Assembly (NCBI RefSeq): GCF_036408855.1
Contig: NZ_JAZGJQ010000003.1
Coordinates: 248,001 to 312,000 of the forward strand
Length of the DNA: 64,000 nucleotides
Reading direction: 5' to 3'
From: Olsenella_K absiana
GTDB lineage: Bacteria > Actinomycetota > Coriobacteriia > Coriobacteriales > Atopobiaceae
Position 1 is the stretch's first letter. Every line of letters begins with the position of its first letter. Shown here piece by piece: positions 9,159-17,948 of this stretch. Below the pieces are notes generated by a model. The model saw nothing but the letters and a program-made list of their open reading frames with translations. It ran no database searches and was not told the origin of the DNA. The translations under genes and the position numbers were made by a program.

Positions 9159-10148
9159 ATGTCCGACGGCACGCCGTCCGAAGGGGGCCCCGCCGTTCTC
9201 GAAGAGGGCGGGTCAGGTTCCGACCGCACCAGGTCGGACGGGTTCGAGCGGGACATCGAGCGATTCGTGTCCCAGCTCACCCAGGTGCGCGGGCTCTCGG
9301 GGAACACCGCGAAGGCCTATGCCTCGGACCTCGCCCAGTACGCGCTCTGGGCCAGGAGGGAGGGCGTGCGGCCCCTCGAGGTGACCCACAAGCAGCTGAG
9401 GCGCTACCTCGCCGAGCTCGTCTCGGCGGGCTACGGCGCGAAGACGGTCAACAGGCACCTGTCCTCGATCAAGGGGCTCTACCGCTGGCTCGTCGCCGAG
9501 GGCGTCTGCGAGACCGACGCGGCCGACGCCATCTCGGGAAGGAGGCTCGCCAGGGGCCTTCCGAAGACCCTGTCGGACGCCGAGGTGGGGCGGATCCTCG
9601 ACACCTGCGACGAGGGGAGCGACCTCGGCCTCAGGGACCGGGCGTTCCTCGAGCTGCTCTACGCGTCCGGCGCGCGCATCTCGGAGGTCTCCGCCCTCGA
9701 CGTGGGTGACGTGGACTTCGCCCAGGAGCAGGTGACGCTCTTCGGCAAGGGTTCGAAGGAGAGGATCGTGCCGCTCTACCCCGTAGCGCTCGAGCGCCTC
9801 TCCGCCTACCTCGAGGGCCCGCGAGGGCGCCTGGTGGCCCGCCGGCGCGACGGGACGGGGCAGGCCGGAGACGAGCGCGCGCTCTTCGTGTCGACGCGGG
9901 GGAGGCGCATGTCTGCGGACGCCCTGAGGAGGTGCTTCGAGGGGCACGCCCGCCAGGCGGGCCTCGCCGGCGTGACGCCGCACGCGATGAGGCACACCTT
10001 CGCGACCGAGCTCCTCGACGGGGGCGCGGACCTCAGGAGCGTCCAGGAGCTTCTCGGCCACGAGAGCCTCGCGACGACGCAGGTCTACACCCATCTCTCG
10101 GTGGCGCGGCTCAAGGACGCGGCCCGGCGGGCGCACCCGCGCGGCTGA
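9159..10148 (+). CDS. xerC: Tyrosine recombinase XerC/XerD
   Basis: Resolves chromosome dimers at dif. 329 aa. A SAM-like N-terminal core-binding domain spans about residues 30-115. The catalytic domain has Arg173 (GARISE), Lys200, His275-x-x-Arg278 (HAMRHTFATELL), His301 (LLGHESLATTQVY) and nucleophile Tyr310. All six residues are present, so it should be active. About 28 N-terminal residues are extra and acidic. It starts 4 bp after trmFO. The location next to trmFO favours the XerC type, but C versus D cannot be settled from sequence alone. Confidence 0.92.
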   Translation: MSDGTPSEGGPAVLEEGGSGSDRTRSDGFERDIERFVSQLTQVRGLSGNTAKAYASDLAQYALWARREGVRPLEVTHKQLRRYLAELVSAGYGAKTVNRHLSSIKGLYRWLVAEGVCETDAADAISGRRLARGLPKTLSDAEVGRILDTCDEGSDLGLRDRAFLELLYASGARISEVSALDVGDVDFAQEQVTLFGKGSKERIVPLYPVALERLSAYLEGPRGRLVARRRDGTGQAGDERALFVSTRGRRMSADALRRCFEGHARQAGLAGVTPHAMRHTFATELLDGGADLRSVQELLGHESLATTQVYTHLSVARLKDAARRAHPRG

Positions 10149-10236
10149 GCGGGCGCCCGAGCGCCGAGGGGCCAATGTGAAGTTATGGTGAGTCATTGAA
10201 GGGAGCCTGGGTCTGGCGCGCCCTCCTCCGTGCTGA

Positions 10237-10383
10237 TATACTTGAGAATCGCCGTGCGACCGCATGGCACATTTCACACGCGTGACGACTCATGCGCCGT
10301 GGTGCCCCTCCCCATAAGCCAGGGCAGGGGTGGCGCTATGGGGTTGACCTCACGCGGAGGACAAACCACAGGAGGTTTAGTAC
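10237..10383 (+). promoter_or_regulatory. Candidate -10 and structured leader of rpsB
   Basis: TATACT at 10237-10242 is a good -10. The -35 region is weak. The leader of about 135 nt contains a stem-loop: GCGCC (10294-10298) pairs with 10332-10336, and CCCCT (10305-10309) pairs with 10326-10330, with an asymmetric internal loop. A strong AGGAGG ribosome site precedes rpsB. S2 autoregulates its operon in some bacteria, so a leader element is plausible. This one matches no element I can name. Confidence 0.4.
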
Positions 10384-11154
10384 ATGGCTGCAAAGATCAA
10401 CATCCAGACCCTTCTCGATGCGGGCTGCCACTACGGTCACCAGACCCGCCGTTGGAACCCCAAGATGAAGCCCTACATCTTCGGCGAGCGCAACGGCATC
10501 TACATCCTCGACCTCAAGCAGACCATCATCGACGCCGACAAGGCCTACACCTTCCTCAAGGAGACCGCTGCCAAGGGCGGCACCGTGCTGTTCGTGGGCA
10601 CCAAGAAGCAGGCCCAGGAGCCCATCCAGACCCAGGCCGAGCGTGCCAACATGCCCTTCATCAACCAGCGCTGGCTCGGCGGCATGCTGACCAACTTCGT
10701 CACCATGCGCTCCCGCATCGAGCGCATGGAGGAGCTCGAGACCATGGCCGAGGACGGCAGCCTCGCCGCCCGTGGCAAGAAGGAGCAGGCCGTCCTGACC
10801 AAGGAGCTCGAGAAGCTCCAGCGCAACCTCGGCGGCGTCCGTGAGCTCAAGGCCCTCCCGCAGGCCCTCTTCGTCGTCGACACCAAGCGCGAGGAGATCG
10901 CGGTCCGCGAGGCCAACCGCCTCCACATCCCGGTCGTCGGCCTTCTCGACACCAACTCCGACCCCGACGTCATCGACTACGGCATCCCCGCGAACGACGA
11001 CGCCATCCGCTCCGTCGACCTCATGTGCGAACTCGTGGCCGACGCCGTCCTGGCCGGCTCCGGCAAGGAGCAGATCTCCGCTGAGGAGATGGCCAAGGGC
11101 GAGACGACGCCTGCCGTCGAGACCCCCGCGGCCGAGGCGCCCGCCGCAGAGTAG
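10384..11154 (+). CDS. rpsB: Small ribosomal subunit protein uS2
   Basis: A component of the 30S subunit. 256 aa, with the family blocks GCHYGHQTRRWNPKM, YILDLKQTI, TKKQAQE, INQRWLGGMLTNF and DTNSDPDVIDYGIPANDDA. The C-terminal ~30 residues are Ala/Glu/Pro-rich, as in other actinobacterial S2 proteins. It starts at an ATG behind AGGAGG and is followed by tsf, the near-universal neighbour. Confidence 0.98.
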   Translation: MAAKINIQTLLDAGCHYGHQTRRWNPKMKPYIFGERNGIYILDLKQTIIDADKAYTFLKETAAKGGTVLFVGTKKQAQEPIQTQAERANMPFINQRWLGGMLTNFVTMRSRIERMEELETMAEDGSLAARGKKEQAVLTKELEKLQRNLGGVRELKALPQALFVVDTKREEIAVREANRLHIPVVGLLDTNSDPDVIDYGIPANDDAIRSVDLMCELVADAVLAGSGKEQISAEEMAKGETTPAVETPAAEAPAAE

Positions 11155-11221
11155 CGCTTTGGCGCGGCACGTCCGCCAAGCGTCGTCCGATACGAGAACG
11201 AACACCCCAAGGAGGGGAAGC

Positions 11222-12091
11222 ATGGCAACCAAGATTACTGCCGCTATGGTCAAGCAGCTTCGCGAGATGACCGACTCGCCGATGATGGAGTGCAAGAAGG
11301 CCCTCGTCGAGGCTGACGGCGACATCGAGAAGGCCGTCGACGTCCTGCGCACCATGGGCATGGCGAAGGCCGTCAAGCGAGCGGGCCGCGACACCAACGA
11401 GGGCTGCGTGGCGGCCTACGTGTCCGAGGACGGCAAGACCGGCGCCCTCCTCGAGCTCACCTGCGAGACCGACTTCGTGAGCTCCAACCCCAAGTTCGAG
11501 GGCTTCGCCGCCGACGTGGCGAAGGTCGTCGCCGAGAACGACCCGGCGGACCTCGAGGCGCTCAAGGCGTGCCCGATGAACGGGGGCACCGTCGACTCCG
11601 AGCTCACCGAGATGATTCACGTCATCGGCGAGAACATGAAGATCAACCGCTTCGCGCGCATCACCTCCGAGGGCACCCTCGCGAGCTACATCCACCTCGG
11701 TGCCCACCTCGGCGACATCGTGAACTTCAAGTTCGCCAAGCCCGAGACCGCGCAGAACGAGGACTTCAAGTCCTTCGCGCACGACGTCGCGATGCAGGTC
11801 GCGGCCTCCGCGCCCGTCTCCGCGCGCCGCGACGACGTCCCGCAGGAGATCATCGAGCACGAGAAGAGCATTTACACCGCCCAGGCAAAGGACTCTGGCC
11901 GTCCGGAGAAGTTCTGGGACGGCATCGTCCAGGGCCGCCTGAAGAAGTTCTACAAGGAGAACGTCCTCACCGAGCAGGAGTTCATCAAGAACCCCGAGAC
12001 CACCATCTCCCAGCTCGCAGACGAGGTCTCCAAGAAGGCTGACGACAAGATCGAGATCGTCAACTTCGTCCGCTTCAACTTCGGCGAGTAA
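11222..12091 (+). CDS. tsf: Elongation factor Ts
   Basis: The nucleotide-exchange factor for EF-Tu. 289 aa from the ATG at 11222, behind AAGGAGGGG. The upstream open frame overlaps rpsB out of frame and is not used. The UBA-like N-terminal domain reads ITAAMVKQLREMTDSPMMECKKAL. The EF-Tu-contact motif is CETDFVSSN, a mild variant of the usual CETDFVARN. It has the two-subdomain core and coiled-coil region. It forms an operon with rpsB and is closed by a terminator. Confidence 0.98.
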   Translation: MATKITAAMVKQLREMTDSPMMECKKALVEADGDIEKAVDVLRTMGMAKAVKRAGRDTNEGCVAAYVSEDGKTGALLELTCETDFVSSNPKFEGFAADVAKVVAENDPADLEALKACPMNGGTVDSELTEMIHVIGENMKINRFARITSEGTLASYIHLGAHLGDIVNFKFAKPETAQNEDFKSFAHDVAMQVAASAPVSARRDDVPQEIIEHEKSIYTAQAKDSGRPEKFWDGIVQGRLKKFYKENVLTEQEFIKNPETTISQLADEVSKKADDKIEIVNFVRFNFGE

Positions 12092-12114
12092 CTCCTCGGT
12101 TCAAGCGTCTGACG

Positions 12115-12144
12115 GGCCGGTCCGCGAGAGCGGGCCGGCCTTTT
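12115..12144 (+). terminator. Intrinsic terminator of rpsB-tsf
   Basis: An 11-bp stem (12115-12125 with 12130-12140, one G-U pair) with a 4-nt loop, followed by TTTT. Confidence 0.85.
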
Positions 12145-12209
12145 CGTTTGCCGGTCCCACCGAGCGAGGCGATGCCTGGCGCTTCCGTGAGGGCACGGGC
12201 TCTGACCTC

Positions 12210-12218
12210 TGTTAGAAT
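12210..12218 (+). promoter_or_regulatory. Extended -10 promoter of the pyrH operon
   Basis: TG-T-TAGAAT is a good extended -10. No clear -35 lies 17 bp upstream. It would give a leader of about 85 nt before pyrH. Confidence 0.55.
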
Positions 12219-12308
12219 CACAGGGGACTGAACGGCAAGCAAGCCCGTTGTCCCGTCCCCACCGTTGGCGCGGGGGCGGGATTCGTCGACAAGAAGTGGA
12301 GGACCCAC

Positions 12309-13037
12309 TTGACTGACTACAAATACCACCGCGTCCTTCTCAAGCTTTCGGGCGAGGCCCTGATGGGCGAGAAGAGCTTCGGCATCGACCCCGCAGTCCT
12401 CCAGTCCATCACGGACAGCGTCAAGCCCGTGTGGGAGGCCGGCATCCAGATCGCGATCGTCGTGGGCGGCGGCAACATCTTCCGCGGCCTGTCGGGCGCC
12501 GCGAGCGGCATGGACCGCGCCCAGGCGGACAACATGGGCATGCTTGCCACGGTCATCAACTCCCTGGCCCTCCAGGACTGCTTCGAGCGCAACGGCATGG
12601 ACGTGCGCGTCATGAGCGCGATCGAGATGCACTCGGTCTCAGAGACCTACATCAGGCGCCGCGCGATACGCCACCTCGAGAAGGGCCGCATCACCATCTT
12701 CGCGGCGGGCACGGGCAACCCCTACTTCACGACCGACACCGCAGCGGCCCTGAGGGCGTGCGAGATCGACGCCGAGGTGCTCATGAAGGCGACCAAGGTC
12801 AGTGGCATCTACGACATGGACCCGGTCGTGCACCCGGAGGCCAGGAAGTTCGACGAGATCACCTACATGGACGTCCTGACCAGGGACCTCAAGGTCATGG
12901 ACGCCACGGCGACCGCCCTGTGCCATGACAACCACATGCCCATCATCGTCTTCAAGATGGAGGAGCAGGGCGCGTTCGAGAAGGCCCTCAAGGGGGAGCC
13001 TGTCGGGACCACCGTAGTCGACGAGGAGAGCGAGTAG
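12309..13037 (+). CDS. pyrH: UMP kinase
   Basis: Phosphorylates UMP to UDP. It is a hexameric amino-acid-kinase-fold enzyme, normally activated by GTP and inhibited by UTP. 242 aa. It starts at a TTG at 12309 behind GTGGAGGA, with no nearer ATG. Motifs are VLLKLSGEALMG, VVGGGNIFRG, DNMGMLATVINS, GTGNPYFTTDTAA and ATKVSGIYDMDP. It is the first gene of a long operon that continues through ispG, and lies 2 bp upstream of frr. Confidence 0.97.
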   Translation: MTDYKYHRVLLKLSGEALMGEKSFGIDPAVLQSITDSVKPVWEAGIQIAIVVGGGNIFRGLSGAASGMDRAQADNMGMLATVINSLALQDCFERNGMDVRVMSAIEMHSVSETYIRRRAIRHLEKGRITIFAAGTGNPYFTTDTAAALRACEIDAEVLMKATKVSGIYDMDPVVHPEARKFDEITYMDVLTRDLKVMDATATALCHDNHMPIIVFKMEEQGAFEKALKGEPVGTTVVDEESE

Positions 13038-13039
13038 AC

Positions 13040-13585
13040 ATGAGCCAGCACACCGACAACGCCAAGAAGCACATGGACAAGTCCATCCAGGCGCTGAGGA
13101 ACAACTTCGCGAAGGTCCGCACGGGCCGCGCCAACCCGCACATCCTCGACGAGATCAAGGTCGACTACTACGGCCAGCCCACACCGATCACCCAGCTCGC
13201 CGGCGTGAAGGTCCCCGAGGCCTCCATGCTCGTGGTCGAGCCGTGGGACAAGACCTCCCTCAGGAGCATCGAGAAGGCCATCGAGCAGTCCGACCTCGGC
13301 ATCACCCCATCCAACGACGGCGTCTCGATCCGCCTCCCGTTCCCCGCCCCCACCGAGGAGCGCCGCAAGGAGCTCGCGAAGGAGTGCAAGCAGCTCGCCG
13401 AGGAGGGCAGGGTCGCCGTGCGCAACGCGCGCAAGGAGGCCAACAAGGCCATCGACCGCGACGAGGAGCTCTCCGAGGACGAGCAGAAGGCGGAGAAGAA
13501 GCGGGTCCAGAAGCTGACCGACAACGCCATCGAGGAGATCGACTCCCTCCTGAAGACCAAGACGGCCGAGGTCATGGAGATCTAG
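13040..13585 (+). CDS. frr: Ribosome recycling factor
   Basis: Splits post-termination ribosomes together with EF-G. 181 aa, close to the usual 185. The three-helix bundle and small beta domain are recognisable from the KVRTGRANPHILD block, DYYGQPTPITQLA, PWDKTSL and the R-K-rich EERRKELAKECKQLAEEGRVAVRNARKEANK helix region (given here as landmarks of one helix, not a continuous motif). It is tightly coupled to pyrH and uppS. Confidence 0.97.
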   Translation: MSQHTDNAKKHMDKSIQALRNNFAKVRTGRANPHILDEIKVDYYGQPTPITQLAGVKVPEASMLVVEPWDKTSLRSIEKAIEQSDLGITPSNDGVSIRLPFPAPTEERRKELAKECKQLAEEGRVAVRNARKEANKAIDRDEELSEDEQKAEKKRVQKLTDNAIEEIDSLLKTKTAEVMEI

Positions 13586-14371
13586 GTGCAACGAGACGAG
13601 GCGAAGCTGCGGGAGTACTACGCAGGCGCGCCCGATGACATCAGCCTGTCGGACGTCGACCTCGAGAGGATCCCCAGCCACATATCGATCATCATGGACG
13701 GCAACGGGCGCTGGGCGCAGGCCCGGGGGCTCGACCGGAGCGAGGGGCACGTCGCGGGCGTGGACGCCCTCAGGGAGGCGGTCACCACGAGCGTGAGGCT
13801 CGGGGTGGACGTGCTGTCCGTCTACGCGTTCTCGACCGAGAACTGGAGACGGCCGCAGCACGAGGTGAACCTCCTGATGCACCTGTTCGCAACGACGCTC
13901 GTGAAGGAGCTCCCGCTCTTCGCACAGGAGAACGTCAGGCTGCTCTTCCTGGGGGACATCGACGCGCTGCCCAAGGTCACGCGCGACGTCTTCGAGAAGG
14001 GCCTCGAGGAGACCCGGGGCAACACCGGCATGGTGTTCGCCCTCGCGGTCAACTACGGCTCGAGGGCGGAGATCGCGAGGGCCGCGCGCGCCCTCGCGCG
14101 GGACGTGGCGGCGGGTAGGGTCGACGCAGACGAGGTCGACGAGGCCTCCGTCGCGGCCCGTCTCTACACGGCGGGCCTGCCGGACCCGGAGCTCCTCATC
14201 CGGACCTCCGGCGAGAACCGCCTGTCCAACTTCCTCCTCTGGCAGATCGCCTACACGGAGTTCTACGTAACCGACACGCTCTGGCCGGACTTCACGCGCT
14301 GGGACTACCTCAGGGCCGTCCGGGACTTCCAGGGCCGCAAGCGCCGCTTCGGGGGAGTGGTCAACAAGTGA
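13586..14371 (+). CDS. uppS: Isoprenyl (undecaprenyl) diphosphate synthase
   Basis: A cis-prenyltransferase that builds the lipid carrier for peptidoglycan. 261 aa, with a GTG start directly after the frr stop. The catalytic block MDGNGRWA lies at residues 37-44, with the aspartate in it. Other landmarks are YAFSTENW, VNYGSR and LLIRTSGENRLSNFLLWQ. About 30 residues precede the core. It overlaps cdsA by GTGA, grouping carrier-lipid and phospholipid synthesis in one transcript. Confidence 0.95.
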   Translation: MQRDEAKLREYYAGAPDDISLSDVDLERIPSHISIIMDGNGRWAQARGLDRSEGHVAGVDALREAVTTSVRLGVDVLSVYAFSTENWRRPQHEVNLLMHLFATTLVKELPLFAQENVRLLFLGDIDALPKVTRDVFEKGLEETRGNTGMVFALAVNYGSRAEIARAARALARDVAAGRVDADEVDEASVAARLYTAGLPDPELLIRTSGENRLSNFLLWQIAYTEFYVTDTLWPDFTRWDYLRAVRDFQGRKRRFGGVVNK

Positions 14372-15369
14372 GCGAAACCGGTCATCCCTCGGGCGCGGGC
14401 GCCGGAGGCGAGGAGAGGCCGCTTCCGGCGGACGTCGACGGCCGCGAGGCGAGGGCCCACATCTCGCTGGACAGCGCCATCGAGAGGATCGAGAGCCACC
14501 GCCACTCCAAGGAGGGGCTGCGCGCCGTCGGCGGCCTCAAGGGCCAGGTCGTGCGCGGCTGGACCGAGAAGCTCCTCACGCGGACCACGTCGGGCGCGAT
14601 ATACACCATCGTCATCCTCCTCTGCCTCTTCGGTGGCGTCGTGCCGACGACTGCCTGCATCACGGCGATGGCATGGCTGTGCTGCTCGGAGTTCTTCCGC
14701 ATCTCGCGTATGGGCGGCAGGATGCCGAACGAGATCCTGGGGCTCACGGGCGCCATCGCCTACCCGGTCTCGATGTACCTCTGGGGCTTCGGCACCATCC
14801 ACGTCGTGACCTTCGCCCTCGTCCTTTCGCTTGCGGTCTGGTACGTGCTCACGCCCCGCGCGAACCTGGCCGACGTCGCCATCACGGTGTTCGGCCCCGT
14901 CTACACCTCGCTGATGTTCTCCTGCATCGTCCTCATCCGCAAGGTCGACGCGGGCTGCGACGGCGCGCTCCTCACGCTGGGGGTGATGGGCTCGATGTGG
15001 GCCAACGACGCAATCGCCTACTTCGTCGGCTCTCGCTTCGGCGCGCACAAGCTCGCGCCGAAGATCTCGCCCCACAAGAGCTGGGAGGGATTCTATGGAG
15101 GGCTCGCCGGGTCCGTCCTCGTCTGGATGATCGTGGGTATCCTTGGCCTTGAGGGCATCGGGATGGGTCTCGCGCTCGTCTGCGGCGTGGTGGTGGGCAT
15201 CTCCGCCGTCATCGGAGACCTCTTCGAGTCCCGCATCAAGCGCGGGGTCGGTGTGAAGGACTCCGGCAACCTGATGCCCGGGCACGGAGGCCTGCTCGAC
15301 CGCTCGGACTCCATGCTCTTCGGATGCACGGTCGCCTACTTCCTACTGCACATCGGGGGAATTCTGTGA
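14368..15369 (+). CDS. cdsA: Phosphatidate cytidylyltransferase
   Basis: An integral membrane enzyme that makes CDP-diacylglycerol from phosphatidic acid and CTP. 333 aa. About 70 hydrophilic N-terminal residues precede seven or eight predicted membrane segments. The family signature near the C-terminus reads ESRIKRGVGVKDSGNLMPGH followed by GGLLDRSDS. HKSWEGFYGG lies upstream of it. It starts at a GTG overlapping the uppS stop and overlaps dxr by 4 nt. Confidence 0.95.
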   Translation: MSETGHPSGAGAGGEERPLPADVDGREARAHISLDSAIERIESHRHSKEGLRAVGGLKGQVVRGWTEKLLTRTTSGAIYTIVILLCLFGGVVPTTACITAMAWLCCSEFFRISRMGGRMPNEILGLTGAIAYPVSMYLWGFGTIHVVTFALVLSLAVWYVLTPRANLADVAITVFGPVYTSLMFSCIVLIRKVDAGCDGALLTLGVMGSMWANDAIAYFVGSRFGAHKLAPKISPHKSWEGFYGGLAGSVLVWMIVGILGLEGIGMGLALVCGVVVGISAVIGDLFESRIKRGVGVKDSGNLMPGHGGLLDRSDSMLFGCTVAYFLLHIGGIL

Positions 15370-16565
15370 GCATATTCGAGGATACGGCACCACGTTCGCC
15401 ACGCCCGAGGCCGCTTCGAGTTGCGGTCCTCGGGTGTTCTGGTTCCATAGGGCGGCAGACGCTCGACGTCTGCCGCCAGCACTCAGACAAGCTGCGGGTC
15501 GTGGCGCTCGCCTGCGACACCTCGACCGAGGCCCTCGCGAGCGCCGCGCGCGAGTTCTCCGCGGACCACGTCGCGGTCGCGAGCGCCGGGCACGCCCGGG
15601 ACGCCGCACTCGAGGGGCTCCCCTCGGGCTGCGCCCTCGGGGTGGGGCCCGAGGCGGTCGTCGAGCTCACGCAGCTCGACGAGGTCGACTGCGTCGTCAA
15701 CGCCATGGTCGGCTTCGCCGGGATCGAAGCGGGCTTCGCCGCCCTCAGGGCGGACAAGGTGCTCGCCTACGCCAATAAGGAGTCCATCGTCGTCGCCGGC
15801 GACCTGCTCGTGCCGCTCGTCCGGCCGGGGAGGCTCATCCCTGTGGACTCCGAGCACAGCGCGATCTACCAGTGCCTCGTGGGGGAGCGCGCAAGCGACG
15901 TCCACTGCCTGTGGCTGACCTGCTCGGGCGGCCCCTTCTACGGCATGGGCCGAGAAGAGCTCGCGCACGTGAGCGCCGCCGACGCCCTTGCTCACCCAAC
16001 CTGGACGATGGGCCCCAAGATCACCGTCGACTCCTCGACCCTCATGAACAAGGGGCTCGAGGTCCTCGAGGCGCACCAGCTCTTCGGGGTCCCCATCGAT
16101 CGCATCCGGGTCCTCGTGCAGCGCCAGAGCCGCGTCCACTCGATGGTCGAGTTCGCCGACGGCTCGGTCAAGGCGCAGATCGGGCCCTCCGACATGCGCA
16201 TCCCCATCCAGTACGCGCTGAGCTATCCCGAGCGCTGGGAGACGCCGTCCCCGCGCGTCGAGTGGCGCCAGGAGCCCGCGATCACCTTCGGCGAGGCGGA
16301 CGAGGAGGCCTTCGGCTGCCTCGCCCTCGCGCGCGAGGCGGGGCGTGCCGGCGGCACCCTCCCCTGCGTCATGAACGCCGCGAACGAGGTGGCAAACGCC
16401 GCCTTCCGAGCAGGCGCCTGCGGCTTCCTCGACATAGAGCGCGTTGTGCGGCAGACGATGGGGGAGGCTCGGCCCGAGGAGGTCGAGTCCGTGGCGCAGC
16501 TCGAGGAGGTGGACGCCCGCTCGCGCGAGGTCGCGCGGGGCTTCCTCGAGGGGGTGCGCCGATGA
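15366..16565 (+). CDS. dxr: 1-deoxy-D-xylulose 5-phosphate reductoisomerase
   Basis: The first committed MEP-pathway enzyme: DXP to MEP with NADPH. 399 aa from the GTG at 15366, which overlaps the cdsA stop and follows CGGGGGA. Landmarks are the NADPH motif GCSGSIGRQ, ANKES, PVDSEHSAIYQ, the metal/substrate block TVDSSTLMNKGLEVLEA and VHSMVEF with its conserved His. The residues before that His read QRQSR where HPQSI/V is usual. Known catalytic residues elsewhere are kept, so activity is expected. It lies upstream of rseP and ispG, the order seen in many bacteria. Confidence 0.95.
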   Translation: MSIFEDTAPRSPRPRPLRVAVLGCSGSIGRQTLDVCRQHSDKLRVVALACDTSTEALASAAREFSADHVAVASAGHARDAALEGLPSGCALGVGPEAVVELTQLDEVDCVVNAMVGFAGIEAGFAALRADKVLAYANKESIVVAGDLLVPLVRPGRLIPVDSEHSAIYQCLVGERASDVHCLWLTCSGGPFYGMGREELAHVSAADALAHPTWTMGPKITVDSSTLMNKGLEVLEAHQLFGVPIDRIRVLVQRQSRVHSMVEFADGSVKAQIGPSDMRIPIQYALSYPERWETPSPRVEWRQEPAITFGEADEEAFGCLALAREAGRAGGTLPCVMNAANEVANAAFRAGACGFLDIERVVRQTMGEARPEEVESVAQLEEVDARSREVARGFLEGVRR

Positions 16566-17944
16566 GCGCGGCCGGCGTCCTCTCGGCCGTGTTCTGGGGC
16601 GTCGTCACCCTCTCGCTCCTCGTGTTCGTGCACGAGGGCGGCCACTACCTCGCGGCGCGCGCCTTCGGGGTGCGCGTGACCGAGTTCTTCCTCGGCATGC
16701 CCTGCCGCGCCAGGCTCTCGCGCAAGCTCGAGCGCTACGGCACTGAGGTCGGCGTCACGCCGATACTCCTCGGCGGCTACACGCGCATCTGCGGCATGGA
16801 GGGGGAGCAGGACGAGCTTCTCGCACGGGCCTTCTCCGTGGTACAGCGCGAGGGGCGCGTGAGCGCGGCGGCGCTGGCAGACGAGCTCGGCTGCGACGTC
16901 GACCGCTCCTACGGCCTCCTCGCCACCCTGTCGGACTGGGCCGCGATCAGGCCCTACTACGACGCCTCGAAGGGCGAGCGGGAGTCGCAGGGGGCCTATC
17001 CCGAGCAGTTCGAGACGCTCAGGCGCGACGCCGCCTTCCTGACCGAGTACGACCGCGCCCACGACTTCTCGCAGCCTGGGACGACGGGGGCGGGCGATCC
17101 GCGCCCGCTCGACTGCGACGCGGAGGCGGCGCTCGAGCGCGAGAGGGCCCGCACCTACCTCGGCTGCGGTTTCTGGAAGCGCGTCTGCATGCTCGTAGCC
17201 GGCCCCCTTGTCAACGTCGCGCTCGCCTTCGTCCTCGCGGTCTCAGCCTTCTGCGTCGTGGGCCAGCAGGTCGTCGTCGACTCCAACGTCATCGCCTCGG
17301 TGACCGAGGGCTCGCTCGCCGACGAGGCGGGCCTCGAGGCGGGCGACGCGATCGTGCGCATCGGCGACGCCGAGGTCACGGACTGGAGCGACCTCGTCGA
17401 CGCCGTTCGGCAGTACCTGACGCCGGGCTCCTCGGTCGAGGTGGGCTTCGTCCGCGACGGTGAGGCGATGACCACCACGATCGAGGTCTCGGAGGGGGAG
17501 GGGCAGCTCCTGGGCGTCAACGCGCAGACGACGACCTACCGCCCCGGCGTGCTCGAGGCCTCCCGCTGGGCCGTCGACTATGCCGGCCTCGTCGCCACCT
17601 TCGCCGCTAGGCTGATCGTGCCCACCCAGACCATGCAGGTGCTCGACTCCTCCACCTCGATCGTGGGCATCTCGGTGATGGCGTCGCAGGCCGCCTCGCA
17701 GGGCCCCATGAGCGTGGTGTCGCTGCTGGCCGCGATCTCCATGTCGCTCGGGTTCATGAACCTCCTGCCGATCCCGCCGCTCGACGGCGGCAAGATCCTC
17801 ATCGAGGTCATCCAGGCGGCGATGAGGCGGCCGCTCTCGGTGAGGGCGCAGAGCGTCGTCTCCTACGTGGGGATCGCCTTCTTCGCCTTCGTGTTCGTGG
17901 TGGTGCTCAGAAACGACGTGAGCAGACTGCTGATTGGATGGTGA
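16562..17944 (+). CDS. rseP: RseP-like site-2 zinc metalloprotease with an inserted domain
   Basis: An intramembrane protease that usually cleaves anti-sigma factors or remnant signal peptides. 460 aa from the ATG at 16562, overlapping the dxr stop. HEGGH zinc motif at residues 24-28 in the first membrane helix, then GGYTRICGMEG. A non-family stretch at about 81-198 follows. Then come FWKRVCMLVAGPLVN, a PDZ domain at about 245-325 and the third zinc-ligand motif PIPPLDGGK near residue 400. The insertion contains a segment (about 88-128, with VSAAALADELG) that reads like a winged helix and is followed by a charged region. The catalytic parts are intact. Substrates are unknown. Confidence 0.92.
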   Translation: MSAAGVLSAVFWGVVTLSLLVFVHEGGHYLAARAFGVRVTEFFLGMPCRARLSRKLERYGTEVGVTPILLGGYTRICGMEGEQDELLARAFSVVQREGRVSAAALADELGCDVDRSYGLLATLSDWAAIRPYYDASKGERESQGAYPEQFETLRRDAAFLTEYDRAHDFSQPGTTGAGDPRPLDCDAEAALERERARTYLGCGFWKRVCMLVAGPLVNVALAFVLAVSAFCVVGQQVVVDSNVIASVTEGSLADEAGLEAGDAIVRIGDAEVTDWSDLVDAVRQYLTPGSSVEVGFVRDGEAMTTTIEVSEGEGQLLGVNAQTTTYRPGVLEASRWAVDYAGLVATFAARLIVPTQTMQVLDSSTSIVGISVMASQAASQGPMSVVSLLAAISMSLGFMNLLPIPPLDGGKILIEVIQAAMRRPLSVRAQSVVSYVGIAFFAFVFVVVLRNDVSRLLIGW

Positions 17945-17948
17945 GCTG

